NCBI GenBank assembly: GCA_036172665.1
Contig: CM069870.1
Span: 25,704,001 to 25,768,000 of the forward strand
Length of the DNA stretch: 64,000 bases
Direction: 5' to 3'
Source: Prosopocoilus inquinatus
Taxonomy: Eukaryota > Arthropoda > Insecta > Coleoptera > Lucanidae
In this document: one piece after another, positions 48,937 to 60,424 of the stretch
Layout of the letters: each line of letters starts with the position of its first letter
How positions within the stretch are numbered: the stretch's first letter is position 1
Notes under the pieces: model-generated
The model's database searches: none
What the model was told of the DNA's origin: nothing
What the model saw: the letters and a program-made list of their open reading frames with translations, nothing else
Translations under genes and position numbers: made by a program

Positions 48937-50238
48937 TACGTGGGCTGCTGGAAAAGTTTCTGGAAACGGTATGAAAAAACGCATATAAAATTTGGTAAAC
49001 GGTATCATTGTTTTTCGAAGTATTCGCCTTTGACGTCAATACACTTTTTTTCGTACGCTCGAACCAATTTCTAAAGCACGTTTTCCACTCTAAAGGTGGT
49101 AGGTAGCTCAGAAACCAGTGCCCTGAATGTTTCAACCGCTGCTTCAGCCGACGAAAATCGCTCACCACGCATTTTATTTTTGATATTTGGGAACAAAAAG
49201 AAATCATTAGGTGATAAATCAGGTGAATATGGACAATGAGTCACTAATTCAACATTTTTGTTGGACAAAAAATCAACTGTTTGACGGGCTGAGTGAGAGC
49301 TGGCGTTGTCATGATGGAGAATAATTCGTCGATTTCGATTGTTTCTTCTTATTTGATCGATGACTTCCGGCAAACAAATTGTAGTATACCGATCAGCATT
49401 CACGGTTTTTCGATCCTCTAAAGCCACGGTTTCTACATGTCCAGTTAAACCAAAGAAACAAGCAATCATTTGCTTCGCAGCACTGCGTGAACGAACAACT
49501 TTTGTTGGTTTTGGTTCATTTTGAAATACCCAAACGGTAGATTGTTGTTTACTTTCTGGCTCGGATAGATAGATCCACGTTTCGTCACCAGTAACGATGT
49601 TATAAACTAAATTTGAACGACCTCCATTGAATTTCTCGAGGATTTCTTCGCACCAGTTGACACGACCCTGCTTTTGCGCTTCTGTTAAATTGTGTGGGAT
49701 CCAACGACTGCAAAGCTTTCGTACGTTCAAATGATCATGCAAAATCTGGTGTATTGCTTTCATGTCAATGCGTAAGGATGCTTGAATCTCACGGTATGTC
49801 ACATGTCGATCTCGCTCAAGAATTTCACGCACAGCATCTACATTAGTGGCAACAACAGATGTTGATGGACGACCTTCACGAAATTCGTCACTGAGAGAGG
49901 TACGTCCACGCTGGAATTCGGCAAACCAATTATAAACACTGCTCTTTGATGGTGCTTCATCTCCAAAAACCAAATGAAGCCGATCGAGGCATTGTTTCGG
50001 CGTTAGACCACATTTGAAATCGTAAAAAATCATGGCAAGAAAATTTTCTCGCGAGATTTCCATGTTTACACAAAATTATTTTTTCTCGAATGCTGTACAA
50101 ACAAAACTAGTTCACTTGGATAGGAACTGTCAATAGAATTATAAGCGAAAAACGTCAAATTTTTTAAATATGACAGTTGATAAACGCTAACAATTCTAGA
50201 CCTACTAGATTCCACAAAATTTTCTAGCAGCCCACGTA
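48937..50238 (-). mobile_element. mariner element, both ends intact
   Basis: Bounded by TA at both sides, with inverted terminal repeats TACGTGGGCTGCTGG... (48937) and ...TAGCAGCCCACGTA (to 50238), about 28 bases. Length ~1.3 kb is typical for mariner. It contains the least decayed transposase of the window. Confidence 0.95.
49071..50063 (-). CDS. mariner transposase, nearly intact, C terminus frameshifted
   Basis: Cut-and-paste transposase of the Tc1/mariner superfamily. The 330-residue frame starts at the ATG at 50063 and has paired helix-turn-helix regions (about residues 1-110), the linker motif WIPHNL (121-126), and the catalytic triad D160 (TGDETW), D252 (HHDNA) and D287 (SPDLSPND), with exactly 34 residues between the last two, the mariner D,D34D signature. 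Compared with sibling copies a 4-bp gain at about 49092-49110 shifts the frame and replaces the last ~30 residues, and another indel follows near 49050. The conserved C-terminal helix (LEWKTCFRNWFER) is therefore encoded out of frame at 49207-48887. Probably inactive or impaired. Confidence 0.9.
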   Translation of the reverse strand: MEISRENFLAMIFYDFKCGLTPKQCLDRLHLVFGDEAPSKSSVYNWFAEFQRGRTSLSDEFREGRPSTSVVATNVDAVREILERDRHVTYREIQASLRIDMKAIHQILHDHLNVRKLCSRWIPHNLTEAQKQGRVNWCEEILEKFNGGRSNLVYNIVTGDETWIYLSEPESKQQSTVWVFQNEPKPTKVVRSRSAAKQMIACFFGLTGHVETVALEDRKTVNADRYTTICLPEVIDQIRRNNRNRRIILHHDNASSHSARQTVDFLSNKNVELVTHCPYSPDLSPNDFFLFPNIKNKMRGERFSSAEAAVETFRALVSELPTTFRVENVL

Positions 50239-50880
50239 TAACCAATTTTATGAAATAGAAACGTTTTCCGTTTTTTGATCAGCGTTGATGAGAAACCGAT
50301 TTTTCCAGCTAACTTACCGTCACCAAACGAATTTGAGAAAAGGTTTCTAATTACCCTATCTCTATGATAAGCAAATTACGCATTACTTTTCAGGTTAACT
50401 ACTGTTATTTAATAAATTATCCAATCCCATAAAGTGCATGAGGAACGTTACCTTTTCAAATAATGTGCTTTAACTAAATGGCCCGTTTTGTAGCAGCGTT
50501 GATGGGTTTTCCAATTACAGTAATTTGTTTTATCTTTGTATGTACTGTTTCACATAAAATGTGAGGTTGTTTCACAGAAAACGATTTCCAATATAAGTAC
50601 CTATCTATTTTCATCCGTTGTTTCGATTGTCAGTATAAAAAAAGAATAAAAAAAAACCCTTCTTATGTAAAAGATTTGTTTTTTCCTTGGTATTCCACCC
50701 TCACGCCTTTTCCTACAGAGCTTTCATAAATAACTAAGAGTCACGTGACTTTTGAGGAACTTTAAAGTACTACATATGTTCTTGCTCCCCCCCCCCCCCA
50801 TTAACTTTGGAACCAAATAACATAGAAAGTTTAGATAAAAACCAAATCAAAGTAAATAAAAATAAAATTACTTTAGAAAA
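50239..50880. other. gene-free stretch
   Basis: No gene seen. A run of 13 C is at 50787-50799. Confidence 0.45.
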
Positions 50881-51775
50881 TCCGCTAGGCGGCTTTAAAA
50901 TTTGAAATGGTACGGTGGCTTAGGTGACATATAATTATAAAGGGGCTTTAATGCTACATTCAATGACGCTGTCAGTTTTAACAGTCTTCATTTATTTTTG
51001 AGTTAATGACAAAAAAATGTGTTCTATTAAATATCGAATATTTTTTTATAAAATCACTATTTCTACTAGGCCTATAAATATTAAAACAAACAAAAATCTT
51101 TCACTTCAAAACGAAAACAGTAAATTGATAAAAGGTGGCTGCGCTGCGCGCGCTATGAACTTCACAATTTTAATTAGCATGGTTACATAAGTGCCATATC
51201 ATTTTAAAGTAATTTTAATTCTATATTCAATGACGTTGTCAATTTTTAACAGCTTCAAAACTTGTCGGATATTTTTTATAAAATCCAGTGGGCTTATAAA
51301 TACTGAAACAAACAAAAATCTATCACTTCAAACCGAAGAAGACACTAAATTGTCAAAATGAATTGAAATAAAAATCTACAAAAAAAAAATACGTTGATTG
51401 TTACATTAAAATCTTACAAATTTAAAAACAAATGCCAGAAAGTGAAAATTGATAACGTCAGTGAATGTAGAATTAAAACTCTTTTAAAATGATGTCACTT
51501 AAGTAACCATGCCAATTAAAATTTTCAAGTTCATAGCGCGCCCAACGTCACCCTTTATCAATTTAGCATTTTCGGTTTGAAATGATAGATTTTTATTTGT
51601 TTTAATATTTATAAGCCTATTAGGAATAGTGATTTTATATGTCACTAACTCAAAAATAAATGAAGACCGTTAAAACTGACTGTTACAACAGATTAAAGCT
51701 TCTTTAAAATTAAGTCACTTATGCCGCCATGCCATTTAAAATTTTAAAGTTCATGCGGATATTCTGAAGTAGTCT
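50881..51775. mobile_element. foldback element with ~400-bp arms
   Basis: 50890-51330 and 51380-51765 are inverted, degenerate copies (landmarks: CAGTCTTCATTTATTTTTGAG against CTCAAAAATAAATGAAG, and the GCGCGCTATGAACTT/AAGTTCATAGCGCG blocks). The left arm itself contains a partial direct repeat. Ends not sharply defined. Confidence 0.65.
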
Positions 51776-51899
51776 TATCTCAAGAGTTAGTATTTTTTAT
51801 CTACTTTGATTTGGTTTTTGTCTGAACGTTTTGTCTTTCTATTTGATTCCAAAATTAGACTAGCACTGTATAAGTAAGGGTTATTTTCCTAATTGATGG

Positions 51900-52545
51900 T
51901 TAATTTAATTATGTAAGGTTTATTTTAGGAGCTAGAGAAAAACTTTAAATGCAAAAGTTATAAGGACGTATGCCTAATATGTTTTAGAGTTATTTATCAT
52001 AAGAAACAAAAGCGCATCGCAAATTGGAGAAAAAAATATAATTTTTATATCAGATTACATTTTCCTGATTTCAAAAATATATAATATGTTTATATTTGGA
52101 AGAGCCATTTGTGAAATATTTGAGGTTAGAATATCAATTAAATTAATGTTTAAAATATTAAGGCGACCTGGAATTTTGGTTTTTATTATTATTATTATTA
52201 ATCCATTGTGTAAGGTCTCCAGAATTCGAGTTTCCAGGCCATCTTGATTTTTTAAACGTCATTATGCTGATATTTTATACTTAATTATATTACGAACGGC
52301 CCCTCCAAATGTCAACATATTATATATTTCTGAAATCAGGAAAATATGACCTTTTATCATAGCAAACAATATGTAGGGTGTTAAAAAAAAACAAAAAATG
52401 CATGTTTTTCTTTCAATTTGCGATGCGCTTTTGTTTTTTGTGATATCTCTAAAAGATAATAGCCATAAAATCTTACAGTTTTTGCATTTAAAATTTTCCC
52501 CTAACTCCTAAAGTAAACCCTTTAGATGGGGTGCAAAAAGGTTTA
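51900..52545. mobile_element. second foldback element
   Basis: Arms ~51915-52095 and ~52310-52540 are inverted (landmarks: ACAAAAGCGCATCGCAAATTG and CAATTTGCGATGCGCTTTTGT; TTTTCCTGATTTC and GAAATCAGGAAAA). An ATT microsatellite (52184-52201) is in the spacer. Confidence 0.7.
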
Positions 52546-52755
52546 GATTGCCAAACACAACAAATGAAGAGAAAATCTTAATGTGACGCTATCCTGTCAA
52601 AATTAAAAGACATCACGTTAGGATGGTTTCTTACGATAATTTGGAGAAATGGGACATGCTTACAGCATATATTGATAGCGGAAAGGATTTAAATTACAAC
52701 ATCCGAATTATACTTCACTAGATATCCAGAAAGACGTCAACCAGATTCGAGACTT

Positions 52756-52989
52756 TAGGTGCTTTCTTTCGCTTAAAAGTTTGAATCATGTTTCGAATAG
52801 TTTGGACCTGAATTTCGTAGTTGTTACAAAGAAATACCTGACTTGAATTTTTGATTAACAATTCATTTGTAAATAAGCATAATTCAATCCAAACAAGTTT
52901 TAAAAGTATAGAGGTTCAATGAAAAGAATGTCTGTTTTTGAATCAAAACACGTTTGGATCACGATTTTGTGAGCGAAAGAAAGCACCTA
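52756..52989. mobile_element. 234-bp MITE
   Basis: TAGGTGCTTTCTTTCGCT and AGCGAAAGAAAGCACCTA are perfect inverted ends flanked by or including TA. No coding content. Confidence 0.7.
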
Positions 52990-53080
52990 TAATAAGAGAA
53001 TTGAAAAGAATTTAAAACTGCATGAACCTTTCGAAAAAACCAAACCAAAAAAGTACAGTAAACCTGAGAAAAGAAATGAC

Positions 53081-53404
53081 AATGTAAACGTTTTGACATT
53101 GGTTGAAGCGAATCCAAATATTACTTCAAGAGAAATAGGAGTAAGTAAAACAAAAACTTTACGAATTTTATAAGATCATAAATTTCGACCATACAAAATT
53201 AGAATGAATTATTTTCTATACCCGGAAGATTATCAAAAAAGTACAGAATTTTGTCAATGGTACTTAAATAAGTGTAGATTGAACGATACTTTCCAAAATA
53301 ACATCATTTGGAGTGAAAAGCCCGATTTACCAACGACGAAACATTTAATCGTCATAGTCATGATGCTCTTATCTTATGCAACCTTCAGTAGTTTAACATC
53401 GTAA
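53081..53404 (+). pseudogene. Tc1/mariner-type transposase remnant (N-terminal)
   Basis: One frame encodes a helix-turn-helix-like stretch (LTLVEANPNITSREIGVS...) with an internal TAA at 53171, then HKFRPYKIRMNYFLYPEDY, EFCQWYLNKC and NIIWSE. This order matches the DNA-binding half of widespread insect Tc1/mariner-like transposases, where FSDE carries the first catalytic aspartate; here it reads WSE, so that residue is lost. No catalytic half found downstream. Confidence 0.6.
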
Positions 53405-54441
53405 TCAATTAGCGTTTTTGGGATGAAAGAATACAAATTGATATTGTGTTTTCAAAACTTATTGCGTGAGGAAAACAAGAGTTAAATATTTTAAAACTGA
53501 ATTTAAATATAAACTTAATCTTATCCTAATGAAACAACTTCATCTAACTAATAGTTTGATGGATTAACAAGATGTAATAATAAAACATCAGTAACTTTAC
53601 CAATTGAAAAAAATGTAAGTGGTACGTTAATTTTGAACAGGTGTTTATGTCTCTCGTTTTTTTAATGAAATGTATAATATTCTCCAGTAAGCTTATCTCA
53701 TTACGTAACCGCACGTTGCTGCTGCGGTAAACAGTTTCAAACTGCATTTTAATCAGCTGCTTAAAGTAAGTTTAGCGGCTTGTTTGGAACCTTTGTCTTT
53801 TAAGTTTCCCTGAACATGCTGCGACATTATTATACTGAGCGTTCTTCTATTCTCTCATAAAGTGGGCTAAATCATTTGAAGTTAATTTTAGTTTTTAGAA
53901 ACTGTAGATATTTAACTTTAAAATTAAAAATTTGAAAATTCTGGTTTTGTGATTTTTCCAATATTTTTGGTTAACAAATTCAAATGCTCAAATTTTTTAC
54001 AACTACTGATTATTATGTATTTTCGAAAAAGTGACCGAAGCTAATAATAGTACGTATAACATGGTATACCTATACGCAATACTTTTTATTTACAAAGTGT
54101 GTAAAATAAACGTTACATTTTTTATATTAATTAAATATAATTTGTGTAAAAGAGAATAAAAAATAATAATTCTAAAGAAACCACATTACGTGTAGACTTT
54201 AATAAAATTTGATTAAACAAAATTACTTGAGTAATTAACTCTTCGCATGGAAAGGTGACCCGCACGCATAAGCTCTATTTTCGACAATCAGTTGCACGAC
54301 AGAGCCACCACAATTACTCTTCTGTACAATGAGGGAAACATTCTCTCGCTTGAGAAAAAGAAAATGCCGTCTGTGGTGAACATTTAAAGAGAAAACGACG
54401 CGATGAGGACATGGTCACACGAGATTGAATTAGCCGGTTTA
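53405..54441. other. gene-free stretch
   Basis: No gene or clear repeat seen. Confidence 0.45.
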
Positions 54442-54673
54442 TACAGGGTGCTGCATTTTGAAACGCAACATAGGAAATCCTATGCTAATTTAAATATAAT
54501 AATCATATATATATAGATCTTCTGTACCAGTGGTGTAGAAATTTACAATTACAAATTACAAAGACAAAAAGTAGTCAGTAAAATAATAAAATAATAAATA
54601 ACAATAATATGACAAATTAAAAGTTAGTGATATGAGAAATAAACATTAAACATTGTTCAGAATATTCAGAGTA

Positions 54674-54703
54674 TACGTGGGCTGCTGGAAAATTTTCTGG
54701 AAT
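54674..54703 (+). mobile_element. solitary mariner terminal repeat
   Basis: TACGTGGGCTGCTGG followed by the next ~15 bases identical to the mariner 5' end, then unrelated sequence. A relic of an excised or deleted mariner copy 265 bases upstream of a full one. Confidence 0.8.
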
Positions 54704-54967
54704 TGGCTCAACTTTGAACCGAGGTTTAAACCCTTAGCAAAGATTATTGCAACAATTATTGTGAAGGATTTAAGCTTCGGCTCAAAGTTAAACCGTCATT
54801 GTAAAAGTGGTAAAAGTGATGCCCGATTTTTTCACCTTCTGATAAATTTATCTGCCAGGTATTATGCTTGGAAACCATTGTATGGATAATTTTAGGAAGC
54901 GAAGAAATCAGACATTAGTTAATCAAATAATTAGAAATAATTTGTGAAATATATCACAGCAACGAAA

Positions 54968-56238
54968 TACGTGGGCTGCTGGAAAATTTTCTGGAATCTA
55001 GTACGTCTAGAATTGTTAGTGTTTATCAACTGTCATATTTGAAAAATTTGACGTTTTTCGCCTATAATTCTATTGACAGCTCCTAACCAAGTGAACTAGT
55101 TTTGTTTGTACAGCATTTGAGAAAAAGTAATTTTGTGTAAACATGAAAATTTCGCGTGAAAATGTTCGTGCCATGATTTTTTACGATTTCAAATGTGGTC
55201 TAACGCCGAAACAATGCCTCGATCGGGTTCATTTGGCTTTTGGAGATTAAGCACCATCAAAGAACAGTGTTTATACTTGGTTTGCCGAATTTCAGCGTGG
55301 GCGTACCTCTCTCTCTCTCTCAGTGACGAACTTCATGAAGGTCGTCCATGAACATCTGTTGTTGCCACTAATATAGATGCTGCGCTTGAAATACTTGAGC
55401 AAGATCGACATCTGACGTACCGTGAGATTCAAGCATCCTTACGCATTGACATGAAAGCAATACACCAGATTTTGCATGATCATTTGAACGTACGAAAGCT
55501 TTGCAGTCGTTGGATCCCACACAATTTAACAGAAGCGCGAAAGCAGGGTCGTGTCAAGTTGTGCGAAGAAATGCTCAAGAAATTCAATGGAGGTCGTTCA
55601 AATTTAGTTTGTAACATCGTTACTGGTGACGAAACGTGGATCTATTCGTACGAGCCAGAAAGTAAACAACAATCTACCGTTTGGTTATTTCAAAATGAAC
55701 CAAAACCAACAAAAGTTGTCCGTTCACGCAGTGCTGCGAAGCAGATGATTGCTTGTTTCTTTGGTTTAACTGGACATGTAGCAACCGTGGCTTTAGAGGA
55801 TCGAGAAACCGTGAATTCTGATTGGTGTACTACAATTTGTTTGCCGGAAGTCATCGATCAAATAAGAAGAAACAATCGAAATCGACGAATTATTCTCAAT
55901 CATGACAACGCCAGCTCTCACTCAGCCCGTCAAACAGTTGATTTTTTGTCCAACAAAAATGTTGAAGTAATGACTCATTGTCCATATTCACCTGATTTAT
56001 CACCTAATAATTTCTTCTTGTTCCCAAATATCAAAAATTAAATGCGTGGTGAGCGATTTTCGTCGGCTGAAGCAGCGGTTGAAACATTCCGGACACTGGT
56101 TTCTGAGGTACCATCTTTAGAGTGGAAAACGTGCTTTAGAAATTGGTTCGAGCGTATGCAAAAGTGTCACGTCAAAGGCGAATACAATTACGAAAAACAA
56201 TGATACCGTTTCCAGAAACTTTTCCAGCAGCCCACGTA
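54968..56238 (+). mobile_element. mariner element, both ends intact
   Basis: TA-bounded with inverted ends TACGTGGGCTGCTGG... and ...CCAGCAGCCCACGTA. It is inserted in the 3' part of the LINE remnant. Confidence 0.95.
55144..56203 (+). pseudogene. mariner transposase pseudogene
   Basis: Start at 55144. Stopped early where a glutamate codon of the GDEAP motif became TAA (55249), then disturbed by a CT-rich expansion at 55308-55322. An open frame resumes at 55451-56041 with WIPHNL, TGDETW, and a DNA block (HDNASSH). The third catalytic motif reads SPDLSPNN, so that aspartate is changed to asparagine, and a stop follows at 56039-56041. Confidence 0.9.
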
Positions 56239-56480
56239 GGTGTAGCGCTAAAAAATTCAAGTAAACAAAAGCTAAATTTACTTAAGAAGGTATTATGAAC
56301 ATATAAAATAGCGACATCTTACTATCGCTTTTTGACCTAACATTGCAATAGGATAGACAAATTGAAGCGGGATTTGCTCCTAATGAGTCCCCCATGCAAG
56401 GCGGCCATGCTTGCTGTCAAAGCATAATGAAAGATTTTAGAAAAATTTTGTGCAAATCGTTTTTGATTGCAGTGAGAACC

Positions 56481-56545
56481 TCGAGCAGCCTCTGGACAGC
56501 TGTTTCAGCCCTGCTTGGGGCTTCTTCAGCAGAAACGTAGCTCGA
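56481..56545 (-). ncRNA. hammerhead ribozyme motif, type I
   Basis: Intact 65-nt motif in the sense half of this insertion: CTGAAGA, AGCCC/GGGCT, GAAAC, AGCT, GTC, and both stem I helices. Confidence 0.75.
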
Positions 56546-56921
56546 CATTCCCACTGCAGACCAAAAACGACTTGCCCAATTTATTCGCAAATGCGGTGTA
56601 AGAATGATGAACATATTAAATAGCGACATCTTACTATCGCTTTTTGACCTAACATTGCAGTAGGATAGACAAATTGAAGCGGGATTTGCTCCTAATGATC
56701 TGCACAAAATTTTTCTAAAATCTTTCATTATGCTTTGACAGCAAGCATGGCCGCCTTGCATGGGGGACTCATTAGGAGCAAATCCCGCTTCAATTTATCT
56801 ATCCTACTGCATTGTTAGGTCAAAAAGCGATAGTAAGATGTCGCTATTTTATATGTTCATCATTCTTACATCGCATTTGCTAATAAATTGGGCAAGTCGT
56901 TTTTGGTCTGCAGTGGGAATG

Positions 56922-56986
56922 TCGAGCTACGTTTCTGCTGAAGAAGCCCCAAGCAGGGCTGAAACAGCTGTCCAGAGGGTGCTCGA
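56922..56986 (+). ncRNA. hammerhead ribozyme motif, type I
   Basis: 65-nt motif in the inverted half. One stem I base differs (GAGGGTGCTCGA in place of GAGGCTGCTCGA), removing one pair next to the internal loop; the core is intact. Confidence 0.7.
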
Positions 56987-57028
56987 GGTTCTCACTGCAA
57001 TCAAAAACGATTTGCACAAAATTTTTCT

Positions 57029-57917
57029 AAGAAGGTATTGTTTGAATTTCTTACCATGAAAAGATTTTATTTCATCCGGTAACGTATTATATATTTTGAT
57101 GCTAATATAAATGTGAGAATTATTAAATTTACTACTTTGTATTTGATCGATTCTAATGAAGTTTGGGGTTCGAGTTTTGTATCGAAGAACATCAGAATTA
57201 GATGTTAACTTATTCATATTTTCATGCACGTAGATTACAGATTGCAGGATAAATAGATTAAAGACAGTGGGAATGTTTAAGTCAATAAAAACTTGTTTTC
57301 ATGATTCCAGCGGACTTAAATATCTTATAACGCGTATCGCTTTTTTTGTAATAACAATATTTGATTTAAATTGGATTTGGATCCCCAAAGTAATAAGCCA
57401 TATGTTACGGCTGAATTGAAATATGCGAAACAAATCATACGAAATGTGGCAATATCACATATTCCTCGCAATTTTAAAAGTACAATGATGGCTTTATTTA
57501 ATTTTGGCAGCATTGATTCCAAATGGAGAGATCAACTTAAATTACTATCTAATGTTAAGCCCAGTAATTTCGATTTTGTGACAGTTTTTAAATTAATATC
57601 ATTTATTATGATATCTTCGTTATATTTATTTTCAAAGATTAAAATATTAGTTTTATCCATATTTAGGGTTAATTTGTTGCTATTGAACCAGTGAAGTAGC
57701 TGGTTCATGATTGTCTGACATTTATTCACAAGGTCATCTCTATTGTCACCTGTGATCACAATATTCGTATCGTCTGCATATAATGTTGTAGTGGCGTCAG
57801 TGTTGGTTGGGAGGTCGTTTATAAGTATGACAAATAGGAGCGGGCCTAATATAAAACCCTGGGGTATTCCAGAAAATATGTAAAGTCTATTAGATTGATG
57901 AATATAGTATTTGAAAA
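57029..57917 (-). pseudogene. LINE reverse transcriptase remnant
   Basis: Non-LTR retrotransposon ORF2 piece read on the - strand. From the 5' side: GIPQGFILGPLLFVILINDL, the catalytic YADD at 57780-57769, then a thumb region with LGLTLDSNL, a frame change near 57525, YFNSAVTYGLLLWG at about 57430, and the C-terminal YISIKIYNTLPDEIK and KKFKQYLL. The block order resembles Jockey/CR1-like elements; the clade is not certain. The remaining C terminus continues beyond the nested hammerhead insertion at 56283 and toward the mariner. Truncated at the 5' end and frameshifted, so inactive. Confidence 0.85.
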
Positions 57918-58430
57918 GTAAAGATGCTCGAATATTGGCTTACCCAATTATGTTACAGCAAAATTCTATTTAGGTTTCTTAAAGTGCTCTTCAAGATAAA
58001 TCAGTTTGTGAAATTTGAGAATATTTCAGTCGCTCAGTTTCAAGATATTTAAAATGATCAGTAACGAAATTGAATTTATACCAAACTTGATCAGTAAATG
58101 TGGAAATAAATTACTGGAAATGTTTTTTTCTATCAATCTTCTTCTAAAACGACTAGACTTATTAATTATCTGTCCGGTTTTCACTATCATTAATCAAGGC
58201 TGTGCTGATAGTTTAGTATAACTTGAATTTAGTTACAAAATCTTTATTTAAATATCTTGAAACACAGCGTATGAAAAATTTTCAAACTTCACAGACAGAT
58301 TCATCTCGAAGAGTACTTTAAAAAACATAAATGTAATTTTGCCGTAAAATAATTAGGGAAGCCAATATTCCAGCATCTATAAATTAACATGGGATTTCCT
58401 ATGTTGCGTTTCAAAATGCTGCACGCTATA

Positions 58431-59619
58431 TATACATATATGTGTTGTGATTGTCACCGGTAATTGAAATGTCGTGTAATAATTCTAAAACTGTGTACAT
58501 TTTAATACCTGTTTGGTTTGCAAAACCTAGCGTCGCAAATACGCTTATGAAATTCATCTAAAAAATATCATTCGGATAAATAACTACAAAGAACGGTTTT
58601 CGACATTTTATGGCCATGCCAGATTGAACCGATAAATCTGGGCTATAAACATTTATTACTAATGTTGCTCGCGCTGGCTCCGGGTTTAAACAACAATCTA
58701 TATACACAGCATATCTGAAATAAATCATATTTGAAGTAAAAACGGCATTGATTGGCGTTAGATTACACTTTGCAAGGAGGAAGCAGTCAGAATTTCAAAT
58801 ATTATAGCAGCACATAAAAAATGAATAACGTGCATTATTAATTTTGTTAGTAACGGAAAGGTTTATTAAATTAAGGAGACGAAAATCTCAACAGATACTG
58901 AAGTGCCGGTTCTTAGAGGAGACTTTATTTTAATGAAAAGGAAAACGAACGTGTCTTACAGGTTAAAAAAGCAGCTTTAAATTTAATTTTTTTCTGAGAA
59001 GGGCTCCAAGCATTTAATTGAAATACATTTCTATAATTGATAATTTGATGCGTATGCGCAGCCAGGAGGGGTAAAATTAAAACAAATCTTTTAAGTACGA
59101 AGTAAAGTTGCCTCGTTCCGATTTAATACGCAGTTTGAAGTTTCCTCCCCGCAAAAGTAACTCGTGACGTCACACGAAACTTCTATCCGTCACAGTGAAG
59201 TAAATAGGATGAGTTTTAATCTGTTTCCTAAAGCTTTATCTAATTCACTAAAAATGGAATTCTATGGTCCTATTGATCAAATAACGCAAAAATCTCGTTA
59301 ATATGCCCAAAATACGCACCCTCTGGACCCCTCCGCTGATCAAGACAACCTTCTAATACACAGTCCAGCTCTACTAACCTTGGGGCACTCTCCGAGTATC
59401 TCCATCTTGTTTTGAAATGTAATACTAACAAATAACGGGGGATGGCGATACTCTTACAATTAGTAGCGGTCTTAGGGGCGTATTTCTTGGGGCTCGCGCC
59501 ATATACGATACGTGAATTTTTCAATTTTTTTTAACCCACGATAGATCAATTCAGATTTACGATTATCGAATATCTGTTTAAAATCTACAATCATTTAAAG
59601 ACGGAAAAATTTGCCGATC
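58431..59619. other. gene-free stretch
   Basis: No gene recognised. The open frame at 59524-59270 (- strand) has no known domain. Confidence 0.45.
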
Positions 59620-59926
59620 TATATAAAATGATTAGAAAAATTTTGTGCAAATCGTTTTTGATTGCAGTGAGAACCTCTCTCTGCTGAAGAAGCCCCAAGC
59701 AGGGCTGAAACAGCTGTCCAGAGGCTGTTCGAGGTTCTCACTGCAATCAAAACCGATTTGCACAAATTTTTTCTAAAAACTTTCATTATACTTTGACAGC
59801 AAGCATGGCCGCCTTGCATGGGGGACTTATTAGGAGCAAATCCCGCTTCAATTTGTCTATCCTACTGCAATGTCAGGTCAAAAAGCGATAGTAAGATGTC
59901 GCTATTTTATATGTATATAAAATGAG
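59620..59926 (+). mobile_element. hammerhead-family insertion with 12-bp target duplication
   Basis: Insertion 59632-59914 between perfect TATATAAAATGA duplications (59620-59631 and 59915-59926). The inverted 5' segment is ~46 bases, switching to sense inside the hammerhead (at CTCTGCTGAAG). It ends in the constant tail GATGTCGCTATTTTATATG. Confidence 0.9.
59684..59718 (+). ncRNA. hammerhead core, stem I strand replaced
   Basis: CTGAAGA, stem II, GAAAC, AGCT and GTC are intact. The 5' strand of outer stem I was removed by the orientation switch; six inner pairs (CTCTCTG region with CAGAGG) remain, and a new long inverted helix GAGAACCTC/GAGGTTCTC lies outside it. Confidence 0.6.
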
Positions 59927-60424
59927 TCAAACAGAAAAATAAAAATCTTAGATATAACCAAACAATACATAGCTATAAACAAATAGATGTACTTAATACT
60001 CCCTTAACAAATCGTACTTTTAGAGAAACAACATTTCAGACCAGCTCTTATTCCTAGAATAACATATGAGGACCATATTTTATTATACACATCAATAATT
60101 TTTTGTCCTCCCTTAGAATTTAAGTAAATAATCTCATTCAACTTTCAAATATGTTTAAGTATAATAGGAGTAATGTTTAAGTAAGATTATTGCAGTTTAT
60201 TATATTTAGTTTAAGTTTTTAAATTCTCGATGACCTAATACATTGGTTAATGTAGAGAGTAATGTAGAGCAGGAGTTCCTAAACTTTTTTAAGCATCGTC
60301 AAAAAAATAAAAGTATTAATCTACACCCTTTCAAGTTTTAACAGTGTGTAGATATACCGATTGTATTTGACTTTACATAATTTTTTTTAGTTATAAGCCA
60401 ATCATTGAAGTTGACTCTTATCAT
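59927..60424. other. gene-free stretch
   Basis: No gene or repeat recognised. Confidence 0.45.

Larger units (their letters stand above)
56284..57039 (-). mobile_element. hammerhead-family insertion with 11-bp target duplication
   Basis: Insertion 56295-57028, sense on the - strand, between perfect AAGAAGGTATT duplications (56284-56294 and 57029-57039). It interrupts the C-terminal coding part of a LINE. On the - strand it begins with an inverted unit (with hammerhead), switches near 56697 to sense orientation, contains a second hammerhead, and ends in the constant tail. It has the same architecture as 7922-9455. Confidence 0.92.
54442..58430. mobile_element. inverted-repeat element split by nested insertions
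   Basis: Left end TACAGGGTGCTGCATTTTG at 54442 and right end CAAAATGCTGCACGCTATA to 58430 are inverted. The arms resume at ~57920-58070 (AATATTGGCTTACCC) and 58270-58430 (GGGAAGCCAATATT), showing that ~3.4 kb (≈54490-57917) was inserted into the left arm. A third copy of the same end begins at 63694. Confidence 0.75.
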
